A stretch of DNA of 64,000 nt. Source: Spongilla lacustris. Taxonomy: Eukaryota; Porifera; Demospongiae; Spongillida; Spongillidae. The stretch covers positions 3,778,023 through 3,842,022 of the forward strand of contig OX442423.1 of the NCBI GenBank assembly GCA_949361645.1, given 5' to 3'. Of the stretch, positions 25,065 to 37,738 are shown in pieces. How positions within the stretch are numbered: the first letter of the stretch is position 1; each line of letters starts with the position of its first letter. The position numbers and the translations under genes were made by a program. The notes under the pieces were generated by a model. The model did not search any database and had not been told where the DNA came from. It saw only the letters and a program-made list of their open reading frames with translations.

Positions 25065-25791
25065 GATCTGGAAACTGCATCTTAATTAATATAAAATTAA
25101 CATACGTTTTTGCTGACATGCACATACATATGAATGCAAATCTGTATTTCTTGTGACAACAGTTCAGAATACAGTATTATCGTTTTTAGGGGTCAATATT
25201 ACTCTATCTACTACAAAATGGCCACTAAAAGAAAAAGACAATTCTTCCCTTAAATGTTGTACTAAAGGAATCTTAATTTTTATCTTACATCACATTTGGT
25301 GTGGAATCTATAGTTAATAATAACTGCAAAGAGCAGATGATTCTACATGGCAGGTAGGACCTGACTTTGAACAAGCAGTGGTGGTCAAATGATAACACTA
25401 CGCACAGGAACAACTTCCATTTCAGTAGAAAACTATCAGCTTTACACTCCAAACTGAGTAGTGACCACCCCATGTCATTTACATTGGTTTAGTGCAAAAG
25501 TGTGTCAAACTGAAATCCATTGTTACCTGCTAGATCATGATGTAAGGATGGAAAGACTGCGGGGAAGAAACCCACATATCTTTTCCACTGGAAAATAATT
25601 GCATTATAAGACACACAAATTTTTCTATTTGTGGATACCTGTATAGGATTTGTGCCATATATGTATCATGACATTATTTTTTGTAAAATCGTGACCCATG
25701 TTTAAGTGAGAAACAAAAAGAAAATATGAAACAAAGTAGGGAAATTGCACAACCACAAGAGTTGGCAAAGTGTGTGCCTGTTCACATGTAC
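25065..25791. other. Region 3' of the oxygenase gene
   Basis: AT-rich 3' flank and spacer between the arms of the inverted duplication. No exact AATAAA lies within the first 150 bases after the stop, and no coding family is recognisable. Confidence 0.4.
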
Positions 25792-26205
25792 AGGTTCATG
25801 TTCTTATGTCCAGCTTCACTAGCTGAGTATAGAGAAGTGCACTTGAGTAGAACAGCAGGTCTTACAAGTTAAAGCAAGCATTCACAAAATAGCATTATAT
25901 ACCTTACCCAGTCCTGCAACTCCGCAAATCGATACAGCTTGCCATTGCACGCTCAATAGTTGATGCTAATATTTACAGGGAAAAAGAACAACATGCCATT
26001 TTGGGCGAAAAGTGCAAAAATCAATCAGTTCCTCATAGTACCTGTCCTTGCAAACCAATTGACAGACAAGCAAATAAGAACTTGCATGTGAAAGTGTTTG
26101 CATTCTGAGGTTAATTGTGGTTCACTGAGCAATTACAAATGTGTTCTTCCCTAATGAAAGAACACCTGAGAAAAATGTATGTTCCTCATTACATCCCTAC
26201 CGCTT
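25792..26205 (-). pseudogene. Arm B: inverted partial copy of oxygenase exons 11-12
   Basis: Read on the minus strand it reproduces oxygenase exon 11, intron 11 and the start of exon 12 (sense codons for NGKxYRFA, GVAGLGK and LVKLDIR equivalents), with flanking intron sequence. About 10-15 bases at the beginning of exon 11 (the FEFPS codons) are missing and point changes are scattered. It cannot encode a protein alone. It looks like a local inverted duplication of one intron-exon block, not a retrocopy, because introns are retained. Confidence 0.8.
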
Positions 26206-26665
26206 TTATAGTTAACGTCATTACTAGGTGCTAAAGATTGGATTTTGCCAAGCATAAGTTAACTCACCCTTTTAGAATCTTGAAACAAATCAAATTCGCC
26301 TGTAAATTAGTCCGCAACCGCTAAAATTAGGCTTCAAACGCGCGAATTAAACGTGACGTGACGACCAATATAATTTTATAATTTACTAGGTCTTACCCCG
26401 TGAAAAATCACGGAAGTGATTCTATAAGAAGTGCAGAATGTTTTTTTTTAACACCACCTGTTGTAATATACGGTTACAACGCAACCTATTTAATAGCCCG
26501 CTCGCGCAATGAATCCTATCAGGTCCGGAAGAAACATTTGTTGTTAAAAAGATAATGAGCTCACCTTTCGGCCTGGCCCGATGCAAAAAGCGGGCGGGTC
26601 TTAGCTCTAAGGAAATTGGAGAGCCAAGCATCAAACGGGCGGATCCCCTGGCTGATGATCCGGGG

Positions 26666-26668
<3 letters not shown>

Positions 26669-26696
<28 letters not shown>
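26669..26696. repeat. Poly-G tract
   Basis: About 28 consecutive G residues. Such tracts recur at 29299-29315, 39341-39357, 48113-48141 and 49179-49197, with complementary C runs at 44814-44838 and 45915-45934. Exact lengths may be assembly-dependent. Confidence 0.8.
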
Positions 26697-27607
26697 ACAG
26701 AACCAGCTAGCGGAATTTTTCCGGGAGGACAGAACTTGATCCGCTAGCGGATTCTGTCCGGGGGACAAAATCCGCTATGACAACGGCGTAAAATTAATGT
26801 ATAACACCAACGCAAAGACAGAACGTATAACTGAATGCATTACAATATAATCACCAGCGCAGCATACATGTCTAGCCTTGAGTGAACCAGAGATAATATA
26901 TAAATTTATATATTATCTCTGAGTGAACCTAGATTCGCTGTCTACATATAGAGAGGGACGTACGTCGACATGCATTGAATGGTGCATGGCGGTATCGTAG
27001 CCATCCAATGATTTGACTATAAGGCGAATCAGTTCCATTTGGTCTACCATTCAGACGTTAATTATGCATGTAATATATGTAAAAACGTCGGATTTTCTTC
27101 AGTTAGAAACGAAAATATGCGTACAACCCTGTGTAAATCAGTGTATCGAATGTGAGGTAGGGTGTGTAACCGATTTTCAGGTTTTGTAGCTGAGGTTACT
27201 TGAATCGATTATTCGCGATTACCTATTCGGCATTTAGTAGAATAGCAGGTTACCAATTTCAGAATTTTCTTTAGTCGAAATATGTCTAAATAATCTATGA
27301 AATAACTGACCGATTCTGTTTTTCTATTTTTATTGTCAATATGCCGGTCAGGCATTCGGGCAATGGCCTGACTACGTTTCGCCTGAGGTCCACCTCCAGA
27401 TACGGATGAAAATGTATATTGGTTAATGGTTACACGCGTACATGTACATTTATACAATGATTCAGGTATGAAATAATACCTGCGGGGTATACATGCAAGT
27501 ACATGCCGAATCCATATCCTTGGACGTGAAGTGTAAGCTACATTCATCTAACAAAACACTATAATACACCGTTTGTTGTTTCATGATCAGCTGACGGTCT
27601 CCTACTC

Positions 27608-27667
27608 GTCTCGTACCCAAATGTACGTAACGTCATCGTTACGTACATTTGGGTCTGGGTACGAGAC
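27608..27667. mobile_element. Short foldback MITE (TCTCGTACCC ends)
   Basis: An inverted repeat with left arm TCTCGTACCCAAATGTACGT and a right arm that is its reverse complement plus a six-base GGGTCT block missing from the left arm. The termini match the GTCTGGGTACGAGAC ends of other copies near 37.1, 52.8 and 54.1 kb. Confidence 0.75.
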
Positions 27668-27693
27668 TAGTCTCCTACAAAGAACGTACGTAT

Positions 27694-27791
27694 TAGTCTC
27701 GTCCCCAGACCAATATGACGTAACGATTATCGCACTTATTTACTGTTTACAGCGATAATCGTTACGTCATATTGGTCTGGGGACGAGACTA
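27694..27791. mobile_element. Perfect foldback MITE, 40-bp arms
   Basis: Two 40-bp arms are exact reverse complements around an 18-bp loop. The outer ends read TAGTCTCGTCCCCAGACC and its inverse. Perfect arms suggest recent insertion or ongoing homogenisation. It lies 27 bp from the preceding foldback and about 300 bp upstream of the GPCR start. Confidence 0.85.
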
Positions 27792-28091
27792 GTACGTATA
27801 TATAATCTAATACGTATATCTATTGCTGCTATAGCCTTACAAATCAAAAGTTCATTTGCAATCTTGATATCTGCTAGCCTGTGTTTGTGCATACGTTTGT
27901 GAAGCTTCTAGAGTGAAATGGCGATGTGGTGTAGGGTTTGATGTTTCTGTCTCTTTTTAATGATATGGATATGCTATGTATAAAATATATCTTTTCACCG
28001 GGCTGAACGTTACCTTATATCACAACTGTACTAGTAGCCTTCGCAAAACCGCAAACGTGGGCAATGTATTGGTAGGCGGGCGCATGACATC

Positions 28092-31000
28092 ATGTACCAC
28101 GCCTATGAAAAAACCATGGAGATGGAATTATGTGCTACCGGTACGAACACACCTTCAGTTCGATACGTTGTTTCAGTAACATGCTCACTCTCCATCTGCG
28201 GAGCTCTGATTGTTATCTTCGTGTACGTTTGCTTCAAGTCACTGCGGAACAATCTCAGAGGGATCATTTTCCACCTCTCCTTAATGGATCTAGGCGTTGG
28301 GTGTTCCAACCTGATAGGAAGCGTCGTATCTCTTGGAGTATCTAACACCAATGGAACCTGTATTAGCAGGCAGCAGGAGTATAATTTGTGTGTTGCGCAA
28401 GCCTTCTTCAGTCATTACTTCACGATGAGCTCGATTCTATGGATAATGAGCGTTGTGTTATACATATACGTAACTATTGTGGCCACCTGGCACGCGAAAT
28501 ACGTCTCTTACCTAATCTACGTTGTCTGCTACGGGCTCCCGTTGCTTGTTAGCTTGTGGCTGTTGTTGACACACAGGTTTGGTTACACCCCTCATAACTC
28601 TTCCGGTTGGTGTGGAATCGTCACTTATGATCCGAAATCTCGGCAGCACGATATCATCGCGTCTATCATCTCTATCAACCTTTGGTTATATCTAACATTC
28701 GTTTTGGTACCGGTGCTCTGCCTGGCAATCCACTGCTATTTGCATAGAAAGGTACGCGCATCATACTGGGTGACAATATACATGTATTGTTATACATGTA
28801 ACGAGTAAACTTATATATTGTTTTTTGTAGTTTGGCATTATATATGTTATTGTTACATAGTACATGTAGGTATATGGTAATTCCACTGCATCTGACACGT
28901 ATATGTGTGTGTACCTGTGCTAATTGGCCTGGCAAGTCGGACCCTGACCTGACAGGCCGGGATCCACCCACAAGGCAAGAAGCCCCGGGGGAAGCAGATT
29001 GTCACAGCATGCACACACCAGCAATTGTGTGGCATTATTATGCTCATCCTATGTTAACTCTATGTGAGCTTTGACTGATTTTACCCGGCCTGTCTCAGTT
29101 AATAAATTTAAGCTACTGATTGTGTGTGTTATTGGCAGTAATGGACGTGCAAGTAGCAATATAAATGTTTGATCACATATAGAGATGTAAGCCCAAGCAC
29201 ATTAGTACTAGTGTTATATAATTATAATTATAGTTATTATATATATATTTACTAGCGCATATTGTTGCACCAAGCAACCCTTTTATGGTGGTGGGTGAGG
29301 GGGGGGGGGGGGGGGTTGCATTGGCTGGAATTCTTAACCATTAATGTGGATTACATATTCCTGTTCAAGTCATGAACATGTACATGATGCATTAGAGAAG
29401 TCATGCCAATAATGAAATTCTTTAGCACGGTCAGTTTTGCATGAGATCGACCTTCTAGTAACCAAATTGAAAAATGTACTTATAAGGTTGCAAGTGCAGC
29501 TATTGCATGGAGTTGTGATCTACATGCGTGGTGGCAAAGAGATAATAACATTTATCGATCATTATGTGCACAAGGGTATATACACTTGGCACTCTTGACA
29601 AAGAGTTGAAGGTGGGAACCTTCATTGTAAAATATTTATCAAGTGGAGTCTTTTTAGCTTTGAGAATAGCTTTATTGCTTGTTGCAGCCCAAAGCAAAGC
29701 TTTGACCACATGGCTTGGACAGCTGCTCTTTATGATGTTGTTGTAAATGCCTAAGAAGAGTTGAGTGATCCCTGACATAGGGCTTGTGGCAGTAATTACA
29801 CCATGCTTTGTCAGCATGCAAACATAGCACACTTCTTTTCTTACAGGCATGGAGTCTGTGCACCTTAAAGTGCAACCAAACAACGGAGGTAGAGTTACTG
29901 TTTTCTTTTCGACTTTGTGTGAATTTGAACCTGACGATTAGTTACGAATTTGTATGGATATATCCAAATATCAGGGTTGGAATAAGCCTAGCTGATGGAT
30001 AGGGAGTATCTGAGGTGGATTCGTGTGCAGAACAAATGAGTCTGAAGCAACATTCAAAACCATTCGTACAATTGTAGCAGTCCTATTTAAATTAAGATAA
30101 TCAACTATGAAAGTATGGCAGACCGACCTGACAGGCTGGGGATGTCAGGCCAGACCCCAGCCTGACTTTTGGCAACCCTGGGTGAAGTACATGATGGATA
30201 CTTGAATTCTATGAATTTTTTGTGTACTTGCATGTGTATATATAAATTTCCAGGAGTTTGAAGTTTGAAAGCAAAAGTACTAAACAGATGTATGTAGTCT
30301 GTCACTGTACACAAAATTATTCTTTTGAAAGGAGACTTTGACTATTGTAGCTATTAGATGAAAAACGTATGGAAAATTGCCTCCATCAGCACTGTTAATA
30401 GTGTTTACAATACATTGTAAGCTTTTTTTTGATGTTACAATTAATTAGCATTTCTCTTTCTGATTCAGTGTAAATATTCTATCCCTAAATTATATCAGCT
30501 AGAAGTGTGGCATATTGGCACACTTTACCACAAGAACTGAAGTAACTGATTCCATATAGCTGATTACAAGTCAGCCTGTTCTCATATGCATTCATACCTG
30601 TAGTAGAACACATATGTGCATGTACCTACCTTTTGTTACATGACATTTACCTTTGTATGTGTAACTACGCTATACTATTTTGTGCACTTTTTGTATTTTG
30701 AATGCAGTTTCGTTGTTCCACACCATACAAATTTTTCAGTGTTGTGAATATTCCCAGGGACTGATAAGACTTGCTGCACAGTGTTACTGAAGCAGTAGCC
30801 CCGGGTAATCAGTTTAGGGAAGTTAAGAAAACTAACCCATTAAACGTAAGACAATTGTCATAGATCCAGGATTATGGTTAACATGTTGCAGTCATATAAA
30901 AAATGTCACTCCAAGTGAATTCACATACATGTAGGTGCTTCCATTTCAACTTTATGCACCCACAGTAACACACTGCTCTTTCTTTATAGGACAGAAGATA

Positions 31001-31665
31001 ATGTAGGGGTAGTAATTAACTGTATGGAAGGAACCAAATCTGGCCGGATTTCCAATTCCTCCCATCTTTTTACCTATACATGTACATGTAGCCTGAGTGG
31101 TAGAGTGTTGTGTTTTTAAAATGCCTCATTCCTTTTTGCAGTCTTACAATTCCAAGCAGTATTACTCGAAAGCACAGTTTTGGAGGAATATGTATCTGCT
31201 GGATTACAAATTCCTTTTATTGCCACTAGTGTTTTTCCTCCTACGAATCTGGTCTTGTATCAGTGATGCACTATTATTGTTTTCCACTGTGAAACAGAAG
31301 AGTATTCCTAAGGACTTTCAAGATATTCTGCCGTATTTGGCTGTAAGTGCATGTGTGCTATAAAATTGTGTGATAATACATGTATATTGAGCGGCTTTCC
31401 CTATACAATGTACATTCACACACGTATGCAGGGTATCAGTACCTGTGGACAAGGATTTGCGAACTTCATCATTTTTGTTGTTCTTACCAGGCAAGTGAGA
31501 CATACTGTTTTCAGCCGGAATGCTTGGAAAAATTGCATCCTTAATCAGTGGTTGAGATCACGACAGCTTGCTCAGTATCCAGTATTATCTCCTGTGCTGT
31601 CATCAATAAATAAGCCTCACCATACTGAAAGCCTTGAGGAAACTCTTGAAAACAGTATATCATGA
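28092..31665 (+). CDS. GPR157: GPR157-like seven-transmembrane receptor, 3 exons
   Basis: Exons 28092-28751, 31142-31342 and 31432-31665 join in phase 0 to 364 aa with seven hydrophobic segments. TM1 begins near VRYVVSVTCSLSICGALIV and TM2 near GIIFHLSLMDLGVGCSNLIG; TM3 follows the conserved cysteine in CVAQAF, TM4 is YVVCYGLPLLVSLWLLL, and ECL2 has SSGWCGI, the second cysteine of the expected disulfide. TM5 is WLYLTFVLVPVLCLAIHCYL. TM6 LLLPLVFFLLRIWS and TM7 GISTCGQGFANFIIFVVLTR match GPR157 (LIPLIFIGLRVWS; QGGANCIMFV) very well. The tail is short and Ser-rich. GPR157 signals through Gq at primary cilia in vertebrates; the ligand is unknown. The start ATG is the first of two in frame (the next is at EKTMEME). 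Intron 1 (2.4 kb) contains an antisense BED-finger fragment. Confidence 0.88.
29299..29315. repeat. Poly-G tract in GPCR intron 1
   Basis: Uninterrupted run of about 17 G, preceded by GGTGGTGGGTGA. Confidence 0.7.
29680..29880 (-). pseudogene. BED-type zinc finger transposase fragment
   Basis: Read on the minus strand inside intron 1 of the GPCR, the frame KAWCNYCHKPYVRDHSTLLR, then HLQQHHKEQLSK, has the C-x2-C...H-x4-H layout of BED fingers found at the N-terminus of hAT transposases. It ends in a stop; the neighbouring frame continues with KKTPLDKYFTMK. No catalytic core follows, so it is a decayed scrap. Confidence 0.55.
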
Positions 31666-32500
31666 TTATAAAAATATTCACTTATGCAGTTCGTTTTTTT
31701 TTTTTTTTTAAGTACTGTATGACGGCTTGATTGATTGTACACTTATTTAGTTAGATCTACATGTTTCAATTATTGCACTATATGCTGATCTGGTAGTATT
31801 TTCAATGACGTATGTCGTGTAGGGTGGAATTTAATAGAGCATGTCTGTCTCTCAATGATAGCAAATAATCAATAGCCCCCTTTTTGTGATTTGAATTTAT
31901 AAAATAATTTGAATTTCATTTAATTGCACATATGCAACACAACAAGTATTGGCATTAAATGAATTACACAGTGAGATTAGACTTTGCCCCACCATGGCCC
32001 TTGAGGCTGTTAAATTGCAATTTACAACCACCTTATATACAACACAATACCATTCAAATACAACACATATCAAACATACAACAGAGGCTCAATAGGTATG
32101 TAACCTTTGTAACCTCATGAGTCTGAGAGGAAGCAATGTGTGTGTAGGAGACTGCCTTCAAACCAGTACATGCAGCAGCCAGCCCTGCCCAAGTATGTGT
32201 TGCATAATGCATATAATATATTCCACCACACATATAATGTAACTGCATGCGCTCTCGTATTCAGACCCTTGCAAGGACCATGGTAATCCTTGCTACCTAT
32301 TTCTACTGATGTATATACTGTCTATTTTTATTGCCCCTTGGGAGCCCAAATAATAATCACATGCACAGTTATGCAGTATCCTATATAGTCTTTGGACAAG
32401 ACCATAATTGTCAAATATGGGTCTGGTTGCAAGTTCCAATTTAATATTTGCTCTGAGTTTAATTAATCTCATACCCAGACTATTACCTGTTACAGAATAA
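31666..32500. other. Intergenic region downstream of GPCR
   Basis: No coding family is recognisable. A T run at 31696-31709 lies close behind the GPCR stop. The rest is AT-rich single-copy sequence. Confidence 0.4.
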
Positions 32501-32657
32501 ATTCTCTCTGAGAAAGTTAGTGGTATATAGGATTTGAAGGCAATGGTAGTGTAAAAAGGAAGGGAACAAGGGATGTGCTTATCGTATCTCAAATCCCTTG
32601 TTTTTACACCACCATTGCCTTCAAATCCTATATACTACTAACTTTCTCAGAGAGAAT
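32501..32657. mobile_element. Foldback MITE family 1, compact copy
   Basis: Two arms of about 70 bp, starting ATTCTCTCTGAGAAAGTTAG and ending with the inverse, fold on each other with almost no centre. The arm contains GGATTTGAAGGCAATGGT and GTGTAAAAAGGAAGGGAACA. Other copies lie at about 47308, 52971, 62159 and 63189. Confidence 0.85.
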
Positions 32658-34623
32658 ATTTTTTATATCTTAATTAAGCTTGTTCTCTTCATTTTTTATT
32701 ATAGTGAAAAACCTCTACTGATAAATGGTTAATAACTTATGTCACCTTTGGCTCGCACTTTTTTCCCACATTGCATTCAAATTCATATACCACCAGATAG
32801 AGTGCATATGTATGGCGCATAACTCGTGTCCCGAGAATCGGATAGTTTAACTCTTTGTTGCTATCGAACCAGAAGGCAAAGAAGATCATTAGCATGTTTT
32901 GTTCAAGTCGCCAAATCGTTTCCTTTTTAAAAAGATAACAAAAAATATTCTCTTTTCCTCATTCCCCGACTGTATTTTCTCCTCCGACAGATTTTTCTTG
33001 GGTGAGTTTAACTCAGGATATGAACGGTTTCATAGAGCGCCGACCGATTAACACTCACGGCTGTTTCGAGATGGACATTAGGTTGTTAAAAAAGTGTGTA
33101 TATTATGGTACAATTCTTATCCGGATCCCATAGGAGCTCATTAAAATGTGGTTAATGTTCTAATCCCTATTTTGTGAAGATGCATTTACCATAAAATACC
33201 AATATATTTTTAAGCTGTTCTATATTCAGTTCAGCACTAAAAAAACGTCAATGCGCACTATTGAAGGATGTTCTTTTTTAGTCCACTAAAGTCAGGCATC
33301 TCACGGTTCCTTTGCTTTTCTTTTGGCATTCCTGAAGCACTCAAACAGCAAGCAGTTTTTCTCGAGAAAATAGCTAACAAAAGGGTGTGAAATGCACCTT
33401 GTTGTAAAGATAGATCATTGCCCGTTTTAATCATGCCTGGCTTATGTGCAGACTTATTTTCTGAAGCGAGAACAAAACCCTTTACCATGGACTAGCTAAT
33501 CATGAATAAAGCGGTATCCACGTGCGCTCCTGCTTCAATCGAAGCGGATGGAAATTTCTTGATGGCCCTTTTATGCAGACACAATTAGTTGAAAAAACTT
33601 CTCGAGGCAATCTAGAGACAACCTACATGTATAGCTGTGCTAGCCTGCTTTCTCTGTGGAACTGCTGCTTCCTGCTAATTTCTACAAAATGAAGGCTTGC
33701 CATGTAGGCTGGGGTAAATGGCATTAATGCAAGAGAATGCAAGAGGATAGAAGGTGCTAATGGAGGGGGATGTGCTAATGGGAGGGGGATGTGCTAATCC
33801 TTTCATCCCTAGGCTTTGTCGTGTTTATTTTCACCCTTAAGGGCACTGCAATATATAGTTCAGCATAGTAAGCCCCACCTCTCTGGCGATAACCTCTCCC
33901 CCTGCTGCCACACCTACCTGAGTTTGGCTGGACTTATCTCACCCTCTTCATGTTGGGGAGTCAGGCATAAATGCTCATTCAAAACTTGTTTGGCGAGCTC
34001 TGTACAGGTTTATTTTGCCGTTTTCCTCCAATAGACACCCTGCTATGACCTATCTATTTGGTAAGTAATCACAATACACAGTACAAGTAGGTGGAGCTAG
34101 TCATGTGACTAGAGCTTGTGATGATGTATTTTGAATGTGTGTCAGTGTATCCCACAAGTCCACATGTATAATAGCCTGCATGTCTTTCTTGTGTTTTGGC
34201 CTACATTCACACCCTTCCTCTCCCTTCCTCGCTCCCCCCCCCCTCTCGTTCCCTTCTTTCCTCCCTCCCCCTCCTTCCCTCCCTCATCTTATTTTCTTGC
34301 TCAGTTTGATTATTTTGTTTGCGTAAGTCTGTGTGTTGTGTTTATGTTACGTGTACATGGCTTTTAAGCTCTAGAGGTATTCTGCATGCCTCATGGGTAC
34401 TCCCTGTTGCATGTGTGGGGTGTGTATAGGCATGATTGTACTTGGTGTTTTCATGGTTATAATGCTGTCATCTAATTTAATGTAGTGATTTCAAAGGTCA
34501 AACTATGTGGCGGCACTCTAGCACACCACACAACTCAGCACACCTCATCACATCTTCCATCCAGCCCATGCAGTGGTGAACCAGTTAACCTATGCCTCTA
34601 AATACTAACAGCCGGACTATCAT
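32658..34623. other. Intergenic region
   Basis: No gene recognised. It contains a short tandem repeat of GGAGGGGGATGTGCTAAT (33763-33798) and a pyrimidine-rich stretch (34200-34290). Confidence 0.45.
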
Positions 34624-35091
34624 GTGAGCAGCTGGGTTGTCATGGCTTCAGCATGTAATGAATCCACTCTTCTCTTGCACAGACTGGCTCCACCCCACAG
34701 GAGAGTCTTCTACGACCATGTCATGTGCTACAAGATATATAATAACCTGGTTGATTTACCTTTTGAGAGTTTTTTCACCAAACCGGCTATGACTTATTCC
34801 ATCCGAGGTCATCCTTGTATCCTGCGATCCAAAAATTTACCCCGTCATGCATTCCGAGCGCATTTTTTCACTGAACGTGTGATACCTTACCCCATGATGT
34901 TGTCACTTCATTGAACATTACAATTTTTCGTACCTGACTTAGATCTGTTGACCTATTACCCTTTTGTATGTTATATCCCTTTCCATGTTTAGACAGTTTG
35001 TAAGTGCACGTACACATCGTGCCACTACTTGCCTTTTTGCATATGTATGTGTGTTTATATGTATGCAATCAATCAAATCAAATCAAATCAA
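34624..35091 (+). mobile_element. 3' end of a LINE (RT C-terminal fragment plus ATCAA-repeat tail)
   Basis: The open frame to 34914 has RRVFYDHVMCYKIYNNLVDL, PFESFFT, IRGHPCILRSKNLPRHAF and FFTERVIP. This is the segment that closes many CR1/L2/RTE-like reverse transcriptase proteins (usually YDL..CYKI.N.L.DL......TRGH......F..RVI..WN.LP). The frame breaks at the expected WNSLP and another carries on. The tract ends in a CAATCAATCAAATCAAATCA-type microsatellite at 35067-35091, as expected for LINEs with short-repeat tails. It is a 5'-truncated dead copy. Confidence 0.7.
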
Positions 35092-35283
35092 GATACATTG
35101 GAACCCCAAAATGTGGACACCATCGGGACCCACCTCAAGTGTCCCGATAATCGAGGTGTCCTTTATTCAGGGGTTGGAACCCTTCAAAGTAACTTGATTG
35201 GGACCTAGAGATAGTGTCCTGTTTATCGATAGCGAGGTGTCCGTAAAAATTTCAGGGAGTCCGCATTTCGAGGTTCCACTGTA
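35092..35283. mobile_element. Mariner-type MITE (CAGTGGAACCTC ends)
   Basis: The ends TACATTGGAACCCCAAAATG and CATTTCGAGGTTCCACTGTA are imperfect inverted repeats flanked by TA. The interior has GTGTCC repeats in both orientations. It abuts the LINE tail exactly. A partial relative (CAGTGGAACCTCTCTAATGC) starts at 42120. Confidence 0.7.
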
Positions 35284-35466
35284 TACGGGAATATTCGTTG
35301 ATTCGCAAACCGCTACTTAACGGATATGAATGTGTCTTAATTTTAGTTAAAGATTGAGGTACATAAATCATAATCAGACCTGCTTATAGTACATTATAGA
35401 GTTGGTTAAAATTCAAATTGAATTTTTTTAAAAAAGCATGATCGCCTATGTATGGGCCATTTCTGG

Positions 35467-36618
<1,152 letters not shown>

Positions 36619-37550
36619 TTTTTGACGTACTTTTAGATCAACTATTTACGGACCCGCATACGCGATTTTGTCAACTACCTAGAATAGGTATATATATCCA
36701 GTTTTAAAGAAAGACCTGTGTGCTTTGCAATCATGATGTGAGCTACCCTTAATTATTTCTGATTCCAGATGATAGTGTGCATGGGTAGGCTGTCGATCTG
36801 CTTTAACAGATTATTCTGTTACTTAGGGTAAATTTATTTTAAAGCACTGACAAATGTTGCAAGCCTCCATCAAGGTTTTAGATGATTTGTAGAGGTGTTC
36901 TTTACTTTCAATGCTCCATTTTTTTTTAAGCTTGTATGTGGATGATATCATGGAAAGTGTGCAGGCCTACTGCAATTTTATAAAGAACTACACCAACCAA
37001 ACTATACTGCGACAATGAATTCCTTGCATTAATAACATTTCATGGGTGTGGCCTGCCCACTCATGGGCAGGATAGTCTCGTATCTAGACCCACTCCACAG
37101 CAGCAGGTGAATTACAATGTACATCACCACTACGTGGAACCTCCATGTAGCGGTGATGTAATCCACATGCTGCTGTGGAGTGGGTCTGGGTACGAGGCTA
37201 TAGTTGGCCTGATTATGCATGGGAGGACCCAGATGCAGGAATTAGGCTGGGGGTGTGGGGTTTGACATTACACCAATTGAGCTAAGAGCTCTAGGGAGCC
37301 ATTAAAACATGAGTGCTACTGTATCCAATTGCAGAAAGAGGATATCACATGCACCCACACTCAATTTTTGAATACACACCCCCATTTACATGTATGGACT
37401 CGCCAATTATGTTTCGATGGTGAGGGGTCCACACTCACAAGTTAGGATCCTCTGACTGGATCTACTCTTGTGCTTGTAACCATGTACATGTATAGTACCA
37501 GAAAAATGTACACTCGACAGCTCATCCTACCACCATCACTCCACTACCAC
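36619..37550. repeat. Copy 1 of a dispersed ~1-kb segment
   Basis: It starts GACGTACTTTTAGATCAACT and includes ACCTGTGTGCTTTGCAATCA, a nested foldback (37073-37201) and the run up to CTCATCCTACCACCATCACT. The same succession occurs at 53621-54775 with scattered substitutions, so this is a repeated element or a segmental duplication. No coding capacity is seen. Confidence 0.85.
37073..37201. mobile_element. Foldback MITE (TAGTCTCG ... CGAGGCTA)
   Basis: Inverted arms share ACCCACTCCACAGCAGCAGG and its reverse complement, with a GTAGCGGTGATGTAATCCA centre. It is nested within the duplicated segment and shared by both copies, so it was present before the duplication. Confidence 0.8.
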
Positions 37551-37738
37551 ATGGTGAGTAAGTCATCGTGATTATACCCAATATCTGCATGTCCTTTATT
37601 CCATCTCATGCCCACCTCATGCCTGTACAAAGATTAATGTAAACAGTACACACATATATGCATCATTACAGCACTCAAACGTTATGAGTTCAAATCAATA
37701 ACATATTAATGTGTTACAAATAGATAAGCCATGATCAC

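Larger units (their letters stand above)
26206..28091. other. Intergenic region with palindromes and a poly-G tract
   Basis: No gene seen. It contains a 28-bp G run (26669-26696), a hairpin GAGATAATATATAAATTT/AAATTTATATATTATCTC near 26890-26922, and the two TAGTCTCGT-ended foldbacks listed separately. The interval should hold the promoter of the GPR157-like gene. Confidence 0.5.

Noticed and set aside
32293..32592. Minus-strand frame reading PCSLPFYTTIAFKSYIP, repeated at 62.1 and 63.0 kb
   Set aside because: The similarity between these frames comes from the foldback MITE arms, not from a protein family.
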